From contig JIAB01000001.1 of NCBI GenBank assembly GCA_000687975.1, positions 2,766,001 through 2,830,000 on the forward strand: a stretch of 64,000 nucleotides of DNA, written 5' to 3'. Numbering within the stretch: the stretch's first letter is position 1; each line of letters opens with the position of its first letter. The stretch is from Lachnospiraceae bacterium AC2031 (GTDB lineage Bacteria > Bacillota > Clostridia > Lachnospirales > Lachnospiraceae). Under the pieces are notes generated by a model. The model saw nothing but the letters and a program-made list of their open reading frames with translations. It was not told the DNA's origin and did not search any database. This document shows positions 36,517-45,900 of the stretch, piece by piece. Both the position numbers and the translations under genes were made by a program.

Positions 36517-36804
36517 ATGAAACATATATATAAAGAAAATTTAGTATACAGCATTCTTGGATTGGTAGCGCTTCCTTTAGTACTTTTGTATGTAGTGCGT
36601 TTTATATTAATTGGTGGATTTATTTTTATCAGAGAAAAAGTAAATGAAGTGACAGGTAAAGAGGAGAAGAAAACGGATGGGGATAAGGATCGCGATTTTG
36701 TTTTATGGTGGATCTTTGGACCTTTTATCTTTCTTGATGATATCTGTGACAAAATATCGGGTTTGAAGGATAAGGTATTTAAAAAGAAAAATAAAAAGAA
36801 GTGA
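36517..36804 (+). CDS. Small membrane protein, paralogue A
   Basis: A 95-residue product with an N-terminal membrane helix (YSILGLVALPLVLLYVVRFILIGGFIF), a charged stretch (EKVNEVTGKEEKKTDGDKDRD), then an amphipathic or membrane segment (WWIFGPFIFLDDICDKISGLKDKV) and a Lys-rich tail. Unrecognised family. It is homologous to the 95-residue protein at 37985, sharing VTGK, a W-x-IF-x-PF segment and the GLKDKV ending. The leader before it, including a TTTTTTGTGCAAAAAA palindrome and GGAGGTAGTTAAATATG, is nearly identical to that before the second copy. Probable accessory gene whose partners are the next two genes. Confidence 0.75.
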   Translation: MKHIYKENLVYSILGLVALPLVLLYVVRFILIGGFIFIREKVNEVTGKEEKKTDGDKDRDFVLWWIFGPFIFLDDICDKISGLKDKVFKKKNKKK

Positions 36805-36890
36805 TTAATTAAACACAACATGAAACTACAAAATGAGTTATAATGTCCTTATAGCCAATAAGATGTTTTGTGTTGGAGGTAAGATTTGAT

Positions 36891-37466
36891 ATGGGGGCAA
36901 TAACAAATCAGAAAACTAGAAAGAATGGAAGACTTTCAAGGTTTGCTTGTATATTATTCAGTGCAGTACTTTGCTTAACGATACTTGGTGGATGTTCAGG
37001 GAATGGCATTGATGTAACTGAAACGAAAGGGAAAAAGCAAGCGGATTATGATGTAAAAGAGGTAAGGTGTGTATACAATTTTGGTGATCAAGACGGAGCA
37101 GAACTGGATGTCTTTAGATCCGACGGTACCTTGACTTGTTATACCATCTCTCCTTATTCGGATTCGGGCGTTGATCTTTTTACTTGTGAGATACCTCCAG
37201 ATGATAAATGTAATATCAAGGAATCTAAGCTGGAAGATGATGAATGGGATAACATCGTTAATGCAGTAAAGGATAACAAATTTGTTGATCTGCCAGAGGA
37301 ACTTCCTGAAGTAGGAGCGCAAGATGGTTCTACCTGTTACATAGAGGTTGAAACCTCGGAGGGAAGCTTTAGATCAGGCGGATATTGTGCAGGAAATGGA
37401 AGCGGTAAAAAGCACAAACGTTTTTACGGCGTGAAGAGTGTCTTGATGGAAATTATTAGAAAATGA
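36891..37466 (+). CDS. Unrecognised lipoprotein of the palindrome-bounded island
   Basis: A 191-residue protein with a basic start, hydrophobic signal and lipobox LGGC (lipidated Cys ~35). The mature part is hydrophilic with a Cys pair near the end (STCYIEVETSEGSFRSGGYC) and repeated acidic patches (EDDEWDNIVNAVKDN). No family recognised. ATG at 36891 with GGAGG eleven bases upstream; earlier in-frame TTG at 36870 is less likely. It follows the membrane protein by 86 bp and precedes a small acidic protein by 14 bp, so lipoprotein and acidic protein are probably one transcript. Confidence 0.75.
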   Translation: MGAITNQKTRKNGRLSRFACILFSAVLCLTILGGCSGNGIDVTETKGKKQADYDVKEVRCVYNFGDQDGAELDVFRSDGTLTCYTISPYSDSGVDLFTCEIPPDDKCNIKESKLEDDEWDNIVNAVKDNKFVDLPEELPEVGAQDGSTCYIEVETSEGSFRSGGYCAGNGSGKKHKRFYGVKSVLMEIIRK

Positions 37467-37480
37467 GAGGATAGCAGAAA

Positions 37481-37864
37481 ATGGAAGAATCAAATAAAAC
37501 TGAGGATATAGTTAATTATTTTGGAAAATGCGTTATAGAGGAGGTATATGATCCTGCATTATATGGAGTGAATCGAGTTATTGATCTGACAACGAAGAAT
37601 CCAATAGATCAAAAGAATTATTCTGTATTTTCAAGTTTTACTGAGGAACAAAAAGAAAAGCTTAAAGAGTTAATGAAAACTACTACAGTTGATATAATAT
37701 ATCGCTTTTTGGAAATGATTGAAGAACATGACGAGGAGTTTAAAGTCGTCATTGAAAATGGATCCGAATCTTATAGTCTGACTGATATAAGTGAAAAAAT
37801 GGGAAGTGAAATTGCAGATATTGAAGATGAAGAAGGCTGGATTAATCAGTTTTCAAAACTCTAG
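37481..37864 (+). CDS. Small acidic soluble protein, unrecognised (possibly immunity-like)
   Basis: A 127-residue Glu/Asp-rich soluble protein without signal peptide or membrane helix. Features: an N-terminal IVNYFGKCVIEEVYDPALYG, then TTKNPIDQKNYSVF and a helical, very acidic second half (EQKEKLKELMKT, EMIEEHDEEFKVVIENGSES). The size, charge and cassette-like setting between duplicated units are like polymorphic-toxin immunity proteins, but this is only a guess and no toxin gene is present. AGGA ten bases before the ATG. A palindromic repeat lies 15 bp past the stop. Confidence 0.7.
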   Translation: MEESNKTEDIVNYFGKCVIEEVYDPALYGVNRVIDLTTKNPIDQKNYSVFSSFTEEQKEKLKELMKTTTVDIIYRFLEMIEEHDEEFKVVIENGSESYSLTDISEKMGSEIADIEDEEGWINQFSKL

Positions 37865-37878
37865 TTCACAGCTTAGAT

Positions 37879-37907
37879 GGTGCAGTGGGGACAGACCCCG
37901 CTGCACC
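37879..37907. repeat. GTGCA-type dispersed palindrome, copy 5
   Basis: A near-perfect 29-bp inverted repeat: GGTGCAG, core GGGGACAGACCCC and CTGCACC, followed by ATTTTTTT. It borders the second cassette unit. Confidence 0.88.
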
Positions 37908-37984
37908 ATTTTTTTGTGCAAAAAATGTTGTAGGTAACAATGTTAGACTTTTAATTGTAAAGAACAAAACGGAGGTAGTTAAAT

Positions 37985-38272
37985 ATGAAAGATTCAAAAA
38001 AGTTCTCTTTAGTAAATATTATATATGGGGTTGTAGCAGAATTCGTTGTACTTCATATATTATTAGCTTGTAAATTCAGTGAGTTAATGGATCCTGTCTG
38101 GGGCTTTTTAGAGAAAGTGACAGGAAAAGATAAGGAAAGTGAGCGTATAAATATGTTTTTGTGGGGCATATTTTGGCCTTTTTTTATCAGTGTTTATATC
38201 GCTGAAAAAATAACGGGTTTGAAGGATAAAGTAACTAAAAATAAAAAGAAGAAATTGAAAAAGGACAAGTAA
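37985..38272 (+). CDS. Small membrane protein, paralogue B
   Basis: A 95-residue paralogue of the protein at 36517: N-terminal membrane helix (IIYGVVAEFVVLHILLACKF), then FLEKVTGKDKESE, MFLWGIFWPFFISVYIAEKI and GLKDKVTKNKKKK. Its leader from 37880 onward matches that of copy A, including TTGTGCAAAAAATGTTG, AATTGTAAAGAACAAAACGG and AGGTAGTTAAATATGAA. Function unknown. It is followed three bases later by a soluble gene, so the pair is likely co-translated. The duplication must be old enough for the coding parts to diverge more than the leaders, which points to selection on the leader or recent recombination there. Confidence 0.75.
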   Translation: MKDSKKFSLVNIIYGVVAEFVVLHILLACKFSELMDPVWGFLEKVTGKDKESERINMFLWGIFWPFFISVYIAEKITGLKDKVTKNKKKKLKKDK

Positions 38273-38274
38273 TA

Positions 38275-38700
38275 ATGGATTATATGGACAATATCATAGT
38301 AAGTAAGATTTGGGAAGATGAGACAATATTTGAACTACAGATAGAAGTGTATTCACAATATGTAAAAGCTTATCAATCTTGTTATTTTGACGGGGAGTTG
38401 CTGAATAAACTTTCAACTTTCCTGACTAACTTTTGCAGGTTAGATAATCCTGTAACATATTTCGAGTCGGGCCCTAAAACCGGAAAATACACGCCAGCAT
38501 TTTCATTGGAATTAGGTACTGATAGACAGGGACATGTGACAATTGATGTTGATCTTGAGGTATGTGATGTTGATGATCGTTCACACCGATGTCAGTGTAA
38601 TGTGATGTGTGAATTGGGCTCTTTGGAAAATTTTGGAAAGAGAATAGCAAAGCTTACTGATGGTGAAGTAGGAACGCAAGTTGCCTTGTATGAGACATGA
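38275..38700 (+). CDS. Small soluble protein, unrecognised (cassette partner)
   Basis: A 141-residue soluble, acidic protein, with a mixed strand/helix look: IIVSKIWEDETIFELQIEVYS, then LLNKLSTFLTNFCRL, SGPKTGKYTPAFSLELG, HVTIDVDLEVCDVDD and SHRCQCNVMCEL with several Cys. No family recognised; immunity-like or metal-binding are possible but unsupported. The ATG follows the previous stop by two bases, with AAGGA upstream. It ends eight bases before a palindromic repeat that separates it from the convergent serine hydrolase gene. Confidence 0.7.
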   Translation: MDYMDNIIVSKIWEDETIFELQIEVYSQYVKAYQSCYFDGELLNKLSTFLTNFCRLDNPVTYFESGPKTGKYTPAFSLELGTDRQGHVTIDVDLEVCDVDDRSHRCQCNVMCELGSLENFGKRIAKLTDGEVGTQVALYET

Positions 38701-38707
38701 GACAGAA

Positions 38708-38735
38708 GGTGCAGTGGGGACAGACCCCGCTGCAC
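38708..38735. repeat. GTGCA-type dispersed palindrome, copy 6
   Basis: GGTGCAG and CTGCAC ends flank GGGGACAGACCCC. It lies between two convergent genes, eight bases from one stop and 15 from the other, and could terminate both. Confidence 0.85.
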
Positions 38736-38749
38736 TTATACATTTTATT

Positions 38750-40387
38750 TTAGTTCGTCTTCTCATATATATTATTCAATTCCACCGTCAGTGGATCCAG
38801 TGAATTCAGATCTGAAGGCATATCGGTAATTATCGATATGATGTATGGCGCACCGTTATCTGGATAGATTATTCCACCATCGGTGGTGGCGCGGTATTTA
38901 CCTTCACAGATCCATCCAGCCTTAGACTCTGTACGATATCCAAGAGACTTAGTATTATCGGAAGTAGCAGATTCTTTATCCTGACTGTATGTTCCAAGTG
39001 TAGTATAGATTGATCCGGCAATCGGAGTAGTGTACCAGTCGCGGATCTGCATGCCGACTTCATCGGTGTTGAAGAAGTAGTAGTTATGAACCCAGAGCTT
39101 GGCGAGATTGATAGAGCTGAGCTGTGGGTAGTGATAGATAGAGACGTCACGGCTTACATGGGATGCTTCACACCAATCGCCGAAGAACTCTCGTCCGTAG
39201 TTCTTTCTGGTATTGCTGTAGATTTTGTTGTCAGAGTCACGAACGATAGCAATAAGTGAGTTTGAATTATTATCAATCATCTCAGGCTTATAGTTTACAA
39301 GGGAAGCGACATATGGTCCCTTGATACAGCTTGCAGAGTATACAGTCTTATCGTAGTTATAGGCGATGCCCTGTCCGTTATAAAGGTTTATCATTACGAA
39401 ACCACAGGTTCTGCAGTTTGGCATATCCTCTATAATAGTATTTAGTTTATTGATATCAGAAGAGTCTGGAATATAGCCGCCAATGCCGACTATCGCAGGC
39501 TCTTCTGTGTTTGTGTTAGAGTAGTTTCCGCCCTCCATAGTCTGGAGTTCGTCCAGCTGTGAGAGGATAAAGTCTTCAGTTACCAGCTTTCCGTTAGTAG
39601 CAAATGTATAATAACTACCATTTACTTTTGTGGCTCCAGTAGCTGCTACACCTTCGGAGTCGTAGTAGTATCTGTCACCAGAGATATTTAGCCATCCTAT
39701 CTTTGGAATTCCGTTCTCGTCAAGGTTGTATAGCTTATCATCGATGGTTACTTCGCCAGAAGCCAGGGTTCCATCTTGGTTTACATAAAACTTTTCACCT
39801 TTTGAATTTGTCTGCCAGCCGTCCAGAAGTTTTCCTTCACTATCGAATACAAATGTAGTGGCTTCAGGAAGCTTTTCGCCATTGAAGCTCTCTTCGAGAG
39901 AAACCTTGCCAGATTGCATTTCACCCTTAGTATTAAAGTAATACTTACTGCCATCTATTTCCTGCCAGCCTGTGAGAAGAGTGTGGTCCTCGGTAACATA
40001 TTCGCGGTGCACATCCTTCTTGTCGATAGAATCATCATTTATCTCGCTGTGGTTATCTATATCCACCCAGCCTGTCTCCAGAACACCAGAATCTGAGAAC
40101 ATATATGGAGTGCCGCTGATTTCCTGCAGTCCTGTGACAGCATATTCATCTGCGCCGAAGTAGTACCAGGATCCATCCAGAGAAAGCCATTCGCTTGCTG
40201 CATATTCCTCGTTGGATTTGATATATTTCTTTTTATTATAGTCTTCAGGGGATTCGCCATATTCCCAGGTGTTAGGTTCCTTCTTCAGGAAATTTAGATA
40301 ATAAAACTGGACAGCCCAGGAAGAGGCTGCCACGAGAATAAATATCAAGAATAAAACTAATACACTTTTTCTAAGTGTTCCCTTCAT
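38750..40387 (-). CDS. Membrane-anchored serine hydrolase (beta-lactamase/PBP-like) with cell-wall-binding repeats
   Basis: A 545-residue protein. An N-terminal membrane helix (LVLFLIFILVAASSW) anchors it outside. Residues ~60-270 hold about seven aromatic/Gly cell-wall (choline/glucan-type) binding repeats, such as WLSLDGSWYYFGADEYAVTG, GWQEIDGSKYYFNTKGEM and GWLNISGDRYYYDSEG. The C-terminal part (from ~320) resembles a class A beta-lactamase fold: SASCIKGPYV has an SxxK motif (S353, K356) and SKAGW near 497 fits the KTG strand. It may act on peptidoglycan peptides, or be an inactive relative; the SDN-type middle motif was not clearly seen. Convergent with the small-gene island; divergent from the condensin operon. 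Confidence 0.85.
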   Translation of the reverse strand: MKGTLRKSVLVLFLIFILVAASSWAVQFYYLNFLKKEPNTWEYGESPEDYNKKKYIKSNEEYAASEWLSLDGSWYYFGADEYAVTGLQEISGTPYMFSDSGVLETGWVDIDNHSEINDDSIDKKDVHREYVTEDHTLLTGWQEIDGSKYYFNTKGEMQSGKVSLEESFNGEKLPEATTFVFDSEGKLLDGWQTNSKGEKFYVNQDGTLASGEVTIDDKLYNLDENGIPKIGWLNISGDRYYYDSEGVAATGATKVNGSYYTFATNGKLVTEDFILSQLDELQTMEGGNYSNTNTEEPAIVGIGGYIPDSSDINKLNTIIEDMPNCRTCGFVMINLYNGQGIAYNYDKTVYSASCIKGPYVASLVNYKPEMIDNNSNSLIAIVRDSDNKIYSNTRKNYGREFFGDWCEASHVSRDVSIYHYPQLSSINLAKLWVHNYYFFNTDEVGMQIRDWYTTPIAGSIYTTLGTYSQDKESATSDNTKSLGYRTESKAGWICEGKYRATTDGGIIYPDNGAPYIISIITDMPSDLNSLDPLTVELNNIYEKTN

Positions 40388-40698
40388 AAATATATAACCT
40401 GCTTAGAATTTAATAAAACTATCCACTAATCTATACTTATACAGAAAAAAAATCAACGTTTTCTTTTGAAATATACACCAGGTTTACATAACTTTAGCAT
40501 CATTATCTATAGATATCGCAATATATGGATATTTTTCGGCAATTTTGTGCTAAGAATTGTGAGTATATTTGTTTGAATTAGAAGGGATTTGTGATACAAT
40601 ACACTATGGTTTTCTATGTGGTGCTGATTTCACTAAGTAGAGACCTTATGGCACAAGATTTTGTGCGATGTAAGAAGATTTATGAAAGTAAGTGCAGT
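40388..40698. promoter_or_regulatory. Divergent promoter region between serine hydrolase and condensin operon
   Basis: AT-rich, with no gene supported. On the plus strand TTGAAT (40573-40578), 16 bases and TACAAT (40595-40600) form a reasonable promoter for the condensin genes. In-frame GTG 40591 would lie inside this -10, so translation probably starts downstream. The sequence past the promoter up to 40698 is probably leader or the first codons. Confidence 0.5.
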
Positions 40699-42249
40699 AT
40701 GGCGAGCAAATATACACTAACAGATGACATTATAAAGAATCATACCGAGCGTATACTTAATCTGCGCAAATTCTACCCTTTCTTCACACTGGCCGAGGGA
40801 ACCTTCAGTCAGTATAAGGAAGGGGTTTTCAGGTTTCTGGATATGGGTTATATCACCCTCGCCGTGCTGAGATATTTTATTAATGAGAACAGCTTCAACG
40901 ACAGCCCTGTAACCTATAGCGGCTACAGCGAGTTCTGCAGGGAAATGTTATCTCGCGATTTCGACGTTACAAGAGAACGTTTCGCGAAGGATGAGATTGA
41001 CGAACTGATCCGTTACATCTTCGATAAGATGAGGAATTATGGAAAGGCATTTGAGTTTGATTTCTATGATCCAGCAGAGAGAAAGCAGAAGGTGGCACGT
41101 GTCAGACTGATTGACAGTACTGTTCGTGAGAATGAAGTTGTTTATACCATTACCGAGGATGGAATCGAGTTCTACCTTACTACGAAAGAGGTAAGAGATG
41201 AGAGCCGTATCAACATGGATCAGATCCTTCTTGAGAAACTGATCAAGTCTGAGAACTTCCGCGGTAGTATCGATGTAATAGAGAGAATAAATATAGAGGT
41301 TAAGGCTCTTGAAAAGTATAGAGAAGAGGTAGTGGAACTTCTTCTCTCAGATGTACATGAGGGAGCTAAGGCTGTAGACGAATATGTGGAGCGTACGTCT
41401 GTATGGTTTGCGGAGGAGAGAAAGTCTTTCGCAAGGAACAGAGAACTCGTCGATAAAGCAGTGGCGAGGCTTACATTTGGCTCCGATGCAGGTGATTCTA
41501 AGACAGCAAGAGATATCACAAGACTTCAGACTATGCTGAAGCAGACTATAGAGAATCACAGTAATCTGATCGCAGCGACGGCTGAGCTGTCACGCTTCTC
41601 GGATGAGATGATCCGTCGAAGCCGTGTAAGAAGTCTGAGAGCGTCCTTTGATTATGAGAGTGCGCTGAATCGTATGGTGGCTGAGGACTGTCCTCAGTGT
41701 CTGGCTGAGTTTATCGAGCCGCTGCTTCTTCCAAAGCGTCATAAGTCGCTGGCCATAAGTACCATCGACAACATAGTTCTTCAGAGGACGGCAGAGTCAC
41801 TGAAGGGTGAGGAGCGTAAGGAACTTAAGGCTGATCTTAACTTTAAGTATGATGATGAACTTCTAAATGAAAGCGTTTCCATGAACTTTGCGAAGCTCTT
41901 TAAGGAGCTTCTGGGAAGACTCCAGAGATGGGACAGAGTAACCCTGAAGGAGTATGGAGCAATCCTCGAGGTGAAGTTCGGAATGGATATATATAGGAAC
42001 CGTGACTACTATGCATTTCTTACTCATCTGGCTGGCAAGGACAGCTACAGTGTGAAGGAGATAACTGAGAATTCAGAGACATTCCTGGAAGAAATGGTAG
42101 TGTCAGGGATGACTGAGGATGAACTGGAGAGCTTCCAGGATATGGCATTTAAGATTGAGTTCGGAAATGATCTGGTAAAGATGAAGCTGGATCAGGGAAG
42201 TACGGAAGAGATTGCCGAGATAACGGATATGACATTTATCAAGATGTGA
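40699..42249 (+). CDS. MukF/JetA-like kleisin subunit of a condensin-like complex
   Basis: A ~516-residue soluble, helical protein preceding MukE-like and MukB-like genes, and by that position and its own look the kleisin. The N-terminal region (KFYPFFTLAEGTFSQYKEGVFRFLDMGYI and YSGYSEFCREML) resembles winged-helix domains of MukF/JetA-type proteins; the middle has a helical ATP-independent bundle (YREEVVELLLSDVHEGAKAV); the C-terminus is acidic. No motif is decisive. Start is uncertain: ATG 40699 is chosen because the 40591 GTG overlaps the promoter and 40648 has a weak ribosome site; the longest frame would begin at 40591. Seven bases before the next gene. Confidence 0.78.
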   Translation: MASKYTLTDDIIKNHTERILNLRKFYPFFTLAEGTFSQYKEGVFRFLDMGYITLAVLRYFINENSFNDSPVTYSGYSEFCREMLSRDFDVTRERFAKDEIDELIRYIFDKMRNYGKAFEFDFYDPAERKQKVARVRLIDSTVRENEVVYTITEDGIEFYLTTKEVRDESRINMDQILLEKLIKSENFRGSIDVIERINIEVKALEKYREEVVELLLSDVHEGAKAVDEYVERTSVWFAEERKSFARNRELVDKAVARLTFGSDAGDSKTARDITRLQTMLKQTIENHSNLIAATAELSRFSDEMIRRSRVRSLRASFDYESALNRMVAEDCPQCLAEFIEPLLLPKRHKSLAISTIDNIVLQRTAESLKGEERKELKADLNFKYDDELLNESVSMNFAKLFKELLGRLQRWDRVTLKEYGAILEVKFGMDIYRNRDYYAFLTHLAGKDSYSVKEITENSETFLEEMVVSGMTEDELESFQDMAFKIEFGNDLVKMKLDQGSTEEIAEITDMTFIKM

Positions 42250-42256
42250 GGGGAAA

Positions 42257-42991
42257 ATGGAAAAAGGTTTTGAAAAAGCTTTGGAAATATACAGTGTGCT
42301 TGCAACTGGTCAGTCCATATCCGCTAAGGATAAGGAGACAGCGGAGCTATATAACAGCTTTTACTCAGACTCTGAGGTATACGACGCTGTGACTGCACTT
42401 CTGAAGAAGCTGAATCTGAAGCTGTATGAATATAATGAATCAATCTTTGTTACTGCAGGAGCTGGTAACAAGGTCTTTGGATATACCAACGATGATCTGA
42501 AGAGAATGCTGGGTCTCAGACTGAATAAGGAACTTTATCTTGTTTACTTTATTGTATATGAGGCGCTGCTTCAGTTTTATAAGACATCGGATACCTATCA
42601 GGTTAAGGACTATATCAGACTGGATGAGCTGATCGAGGTTGTGGGTAAAGAGCTTGGACGTATCAGCAGTGATACATCGGTCTATACTCAGGACGATGTG
42701 AACGACAGCTCCTTTAAGGCGGTGGCCCTTCTTTGGGATGGACTTCCACCTATGATCTCTGAGGATAAGGACAGGAACAAGGCTTCCCGTGGTTCTAGAT
42801 ATGGATTTGCAAAGCTTACTGCGAATCTGATGAATCAGGAGGGAATCTTTACAGTAGTTGATGACAGACTGTATCCAACAGATAGATTTCATGCGATAGT
42901 TGAGAATTATTTTGAAGAGAGTGGCAGCAGTATCATGGCGAGACTTGAAGAGATTAAGAATAAGCCTGCTGATACTGAGGAGGGTGAATAG
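42257..42991 (+). CDS. MukE/JetB-like subunit of a condensin-like complex
   Basis: A 244-residue soluble protein in the MukE (JetB) position. It has an N-terminal helical part (ALEIYSVLATGQSISAKDKE), a winged-helix-like central region (FVTAGAGNKVFGYTNDDLKRML then ELYLVYFIVYEALLQFY) and a C-terminal second winged-helix-like part (RYGFAKLTANLMNQEGIFTVVDDRLYPTDRF, split by helices). MukE-type subunits bridge the kleisin to the SMC ATPase and DNA. The following ATG directly abuts this stop codon (TAGATG), so translation is coupled. GGGG ribosome site. No other annotation fits better. Confidence 0.8.
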   Translation: MEKGFEKALEIYSVLATGQSISAKDKETAELYNSFYSDSEVYDAVTALLKKLNLKLYEYNESIFVTAGAGNKVFGYTNDDLKRMLGLRLNKELYLVYFIVYEALLQFYKTSDTYQVKDYIRLDELIEVVGKELGRISSDTSVYTQDDVNDSSFKAVALLWDGLPPMISEDKDRNKASRGSRYGFAKLTANLMNQEGIFTVVDDRLYPTDRFHAIVENYFEESGSSIMARLEEIKNKPADTEEGE

Positions 42992-45900
42992 ATGCCTAGT
43001 ATCAACCGAATCAGAGTAAATAACGTAAAGTACAACTTTGGTACTCAGGGGTACGATGATTTCTCCATGAGAATGTACGGACGTAACACACTCTACGACC
43101 TGGCAAATGGTGGTGGTAAGAGTGTTCTTATGCTGCTTCTTATGCAGAATCTGATACCTAACTGTACACTGGATGACAAGCAGCCTATAGAGAAGCTGTT
43201 CCGTGATCCAAGCAATACAGTTATTCATAGTCTTATTGAGTGGAAGCTGGATGCCTGTGATATCAAGGAAGGCATGAGATATATGACTACAGGCTTTGCT
43301 GCGAGAAAGGCTGCGACTATGGAGACTGAAGGTGAAGAGGACTCCAGCCAGACAGCTCAGATCGAGTACTTTAACTACGTTATCTTCTATAGAGATTACA
43401 ATAAAAATGATATCATCAACCTTCCTCTTGTGAAGGACAACGAGCATATATCCTATAAGGCGCTCAGGAATTATCTCCATGATCTTTCCCGTAATGATAA
43501 GAATCTGTTGGTTTATATCTTTGACCGTAAGGGTGAGTATCAGAGATTTATTGCTGACTATGGACTTTATGAAAGTCACTGGGAGATCGTCAGAGGTATC
43601 AACAGAACTGAGGGTCATGTAAGAACTTACTTTGAGTCAAATTATAAGACTACACGCCGAGTTATCGAGGATCTCCTTATAGAAGAGATTATCGAGAAGG
43701 CTTATATGACAAAGACTGAGCGTGAGACAGGAAAGACAGAGAATACTGTGTCACTGCTTATGACTATTCAGGAAGAACTGAAGAGTCTTGCTGAGAAGAA
43801 GAAGGGTATTCAGACCTATGACCATGAGCAGGAGCTGGTTAAGCTTCTTGTGGATAGAATAGATTCCTTTATGGAGCTTTATAGTGAGCAGGAGGAGACT
43901 GCAAAGGCTGCAGGTCAGATCCTTGTTACTCTCAATAAAGAGAAGGAAGGAAGAGAGGCTAGACTTGAGTCTCTTAACACTCGTGTTGCCGAGGCTGAGG
44001 AACGTCTGAAGGATACCAAGGAGCTTGTTGAGATCCTGAAGATCTACCGTGACATAGAAGAGTTAGAGAAAAGAAATGAACTGATCGATGAGAAGGAAGC
44101 TACAGAGAAGAAGTTATCTGCTGATATGGAGCTTCAGGATCAGTCCTATAGATATAGATCAGCTATTCAGTCATACCTTACCCTTAAAAAGGCTAAGAGT
44201 GAACTGGATGTTCTTGTGAATGAAAAGAAGGATATGCCTAAGGGGGCATCCGATATTTATACAGTAGTTGCTAATATCAGAGACAGAATGGATACTAAGC
44301 TGGTTCAGCTTGAAGAAAAGAAGAAGCCTGTTTCTGAGAAGATTGACGCATTAAATGAAGAGCTGGCTAGTCTTGCTAAGAGCAAGGCTGAGGCAGAGAC
44401 TGAGGTTGCAGTTTTAGATAGCCGTCTTGAATATATGGAGAAGGATATCGAATCTGAAAATGCAAGCCTAAATGCTATGCAGGATGATGTTGACTATGCA
44501 CTTCTTATTGATCCTGCTGGTGCTATTAGAGAACGTTCAAAGCTTCTCAGTGATAGCGAGGATGCTTCAGTGTCACTTAGAAAGAGTCTTGAAGAGATGG
44601 AATACGAGAAGGGTGAATATCAGACTCGTATTGAGGAAGTTACTGATAGACTTCGCGAACTGGAGCTGGAAGAGAAGGCTCTTGAGAAGAAGGCTGAGGA
44701 ATATAGAGAATGTAAGGATAAGTTTAAGTCTTTATGTTCTATATATGCAGATGATGTTAAGGCATCTCCTGAGGATGTGGAGAGAAGACTTACAGACAGA
44801 CTCAGCGATACAGTGATAAATGTATATGAACTTGGAAATATTCTTAAGAAGCTTGAGGATAGAGAAAGAGATATCCGTGAGGGTAAGCTTATAGAAGAGT
44901 CTGAAGGTGTAAAGAAGGTAATGGACTACCTCTTTACAAGACAGGGTAGAAGCTCTATGCATGGTATGGATTACCTGGCTGCACTTCCGGAGGAAAAGCG
45001 AGAGGCGCTTCTAATGAAGGCGCCTGGAATAGCATTTGGCGTTGTAGTTGAGAATCTTTCTGAACTGCTGGAAGATCCAGGACTTATGGAGCTTGGACTT
45101 AATGAGGAAATATTCCTTTATGATAAGAGTCTGCTGAATGAAACATCTATCCTTCTTGGGGACGGTGTTGAGGCGGTGCGCCCTGCTAGAGAGTTCTTTA
45201 TTGATCCGAAGTTTATGGACCAGAAGCTGAGACTTCTGGGAGCGGATCTTGATAATAGACAGGAGGAGCTCAGAAATAGTGAGGTGATCCTGGAGACGCT
45301 GAGAGAGGATCTGGATTTTGTTAAGCTGTTCCGTGAGAAGGGACTTCTGTATGCCGAGGCTGAGTATGCTGAGGCAAAGGAAAAGAGTAAAGAAAGATCT
45401 ATGGAGCTGACTAAGCTTAGAGAGAAGCTGAGTACTCTTGAGCGCCGAATTAATGAGACAGAGGGTGAGCTTCTTGATACGGAAAATGCTATCAAGAGAT
45501 ATCATGCTGAACTGATCAGCCTTAATAACGTGGTTTCACTTCAGGACCGTATATCACAGCTGAGTGCTGCAAAGGACCGCCTTAAGAAGGAAAAAAAGGA
45601 ACTGCAGGGCAGGATTGAGCAGGTGGTATCAGCTACCAGAACGAAAGAGCTTAGTCTTCTCGAGTCAAATGCTGAGATAGAGAGTATTGAAAAGGAGAAG
45701 CTGAGCCTCGAGCATAGATGGGAAAATAAGTACGTTGTTTACTACAACGAGACTACTGCATATCCAAGACTGGAAATGGAAGAGAACGAGCTGGAACGTG
45801 CTTTTGAAGTAGCTCTTGGTGGAGTGTCTGAAAGCAGAATGGCTATGGAAAAGGAGAAGCTTCTTCAGGATACACTTGCCAGCACGATAGAGCGTGAGAC

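Noticed and set aside
36414-38735. CRISPR array
   Set aside because: The repeated palindromes are far apart, irregularly spaced and separated by genes, with no cas genes.
42440-43618. A 392-codon open frame on the minus strand across the MukE/MukB-like boundary
   Set aside because: It lies antisense to two convincing genes, has no ribosome binding site and its translation is low in complexity with no recognisable domain; it is a by-product of the coding sequence opposite.
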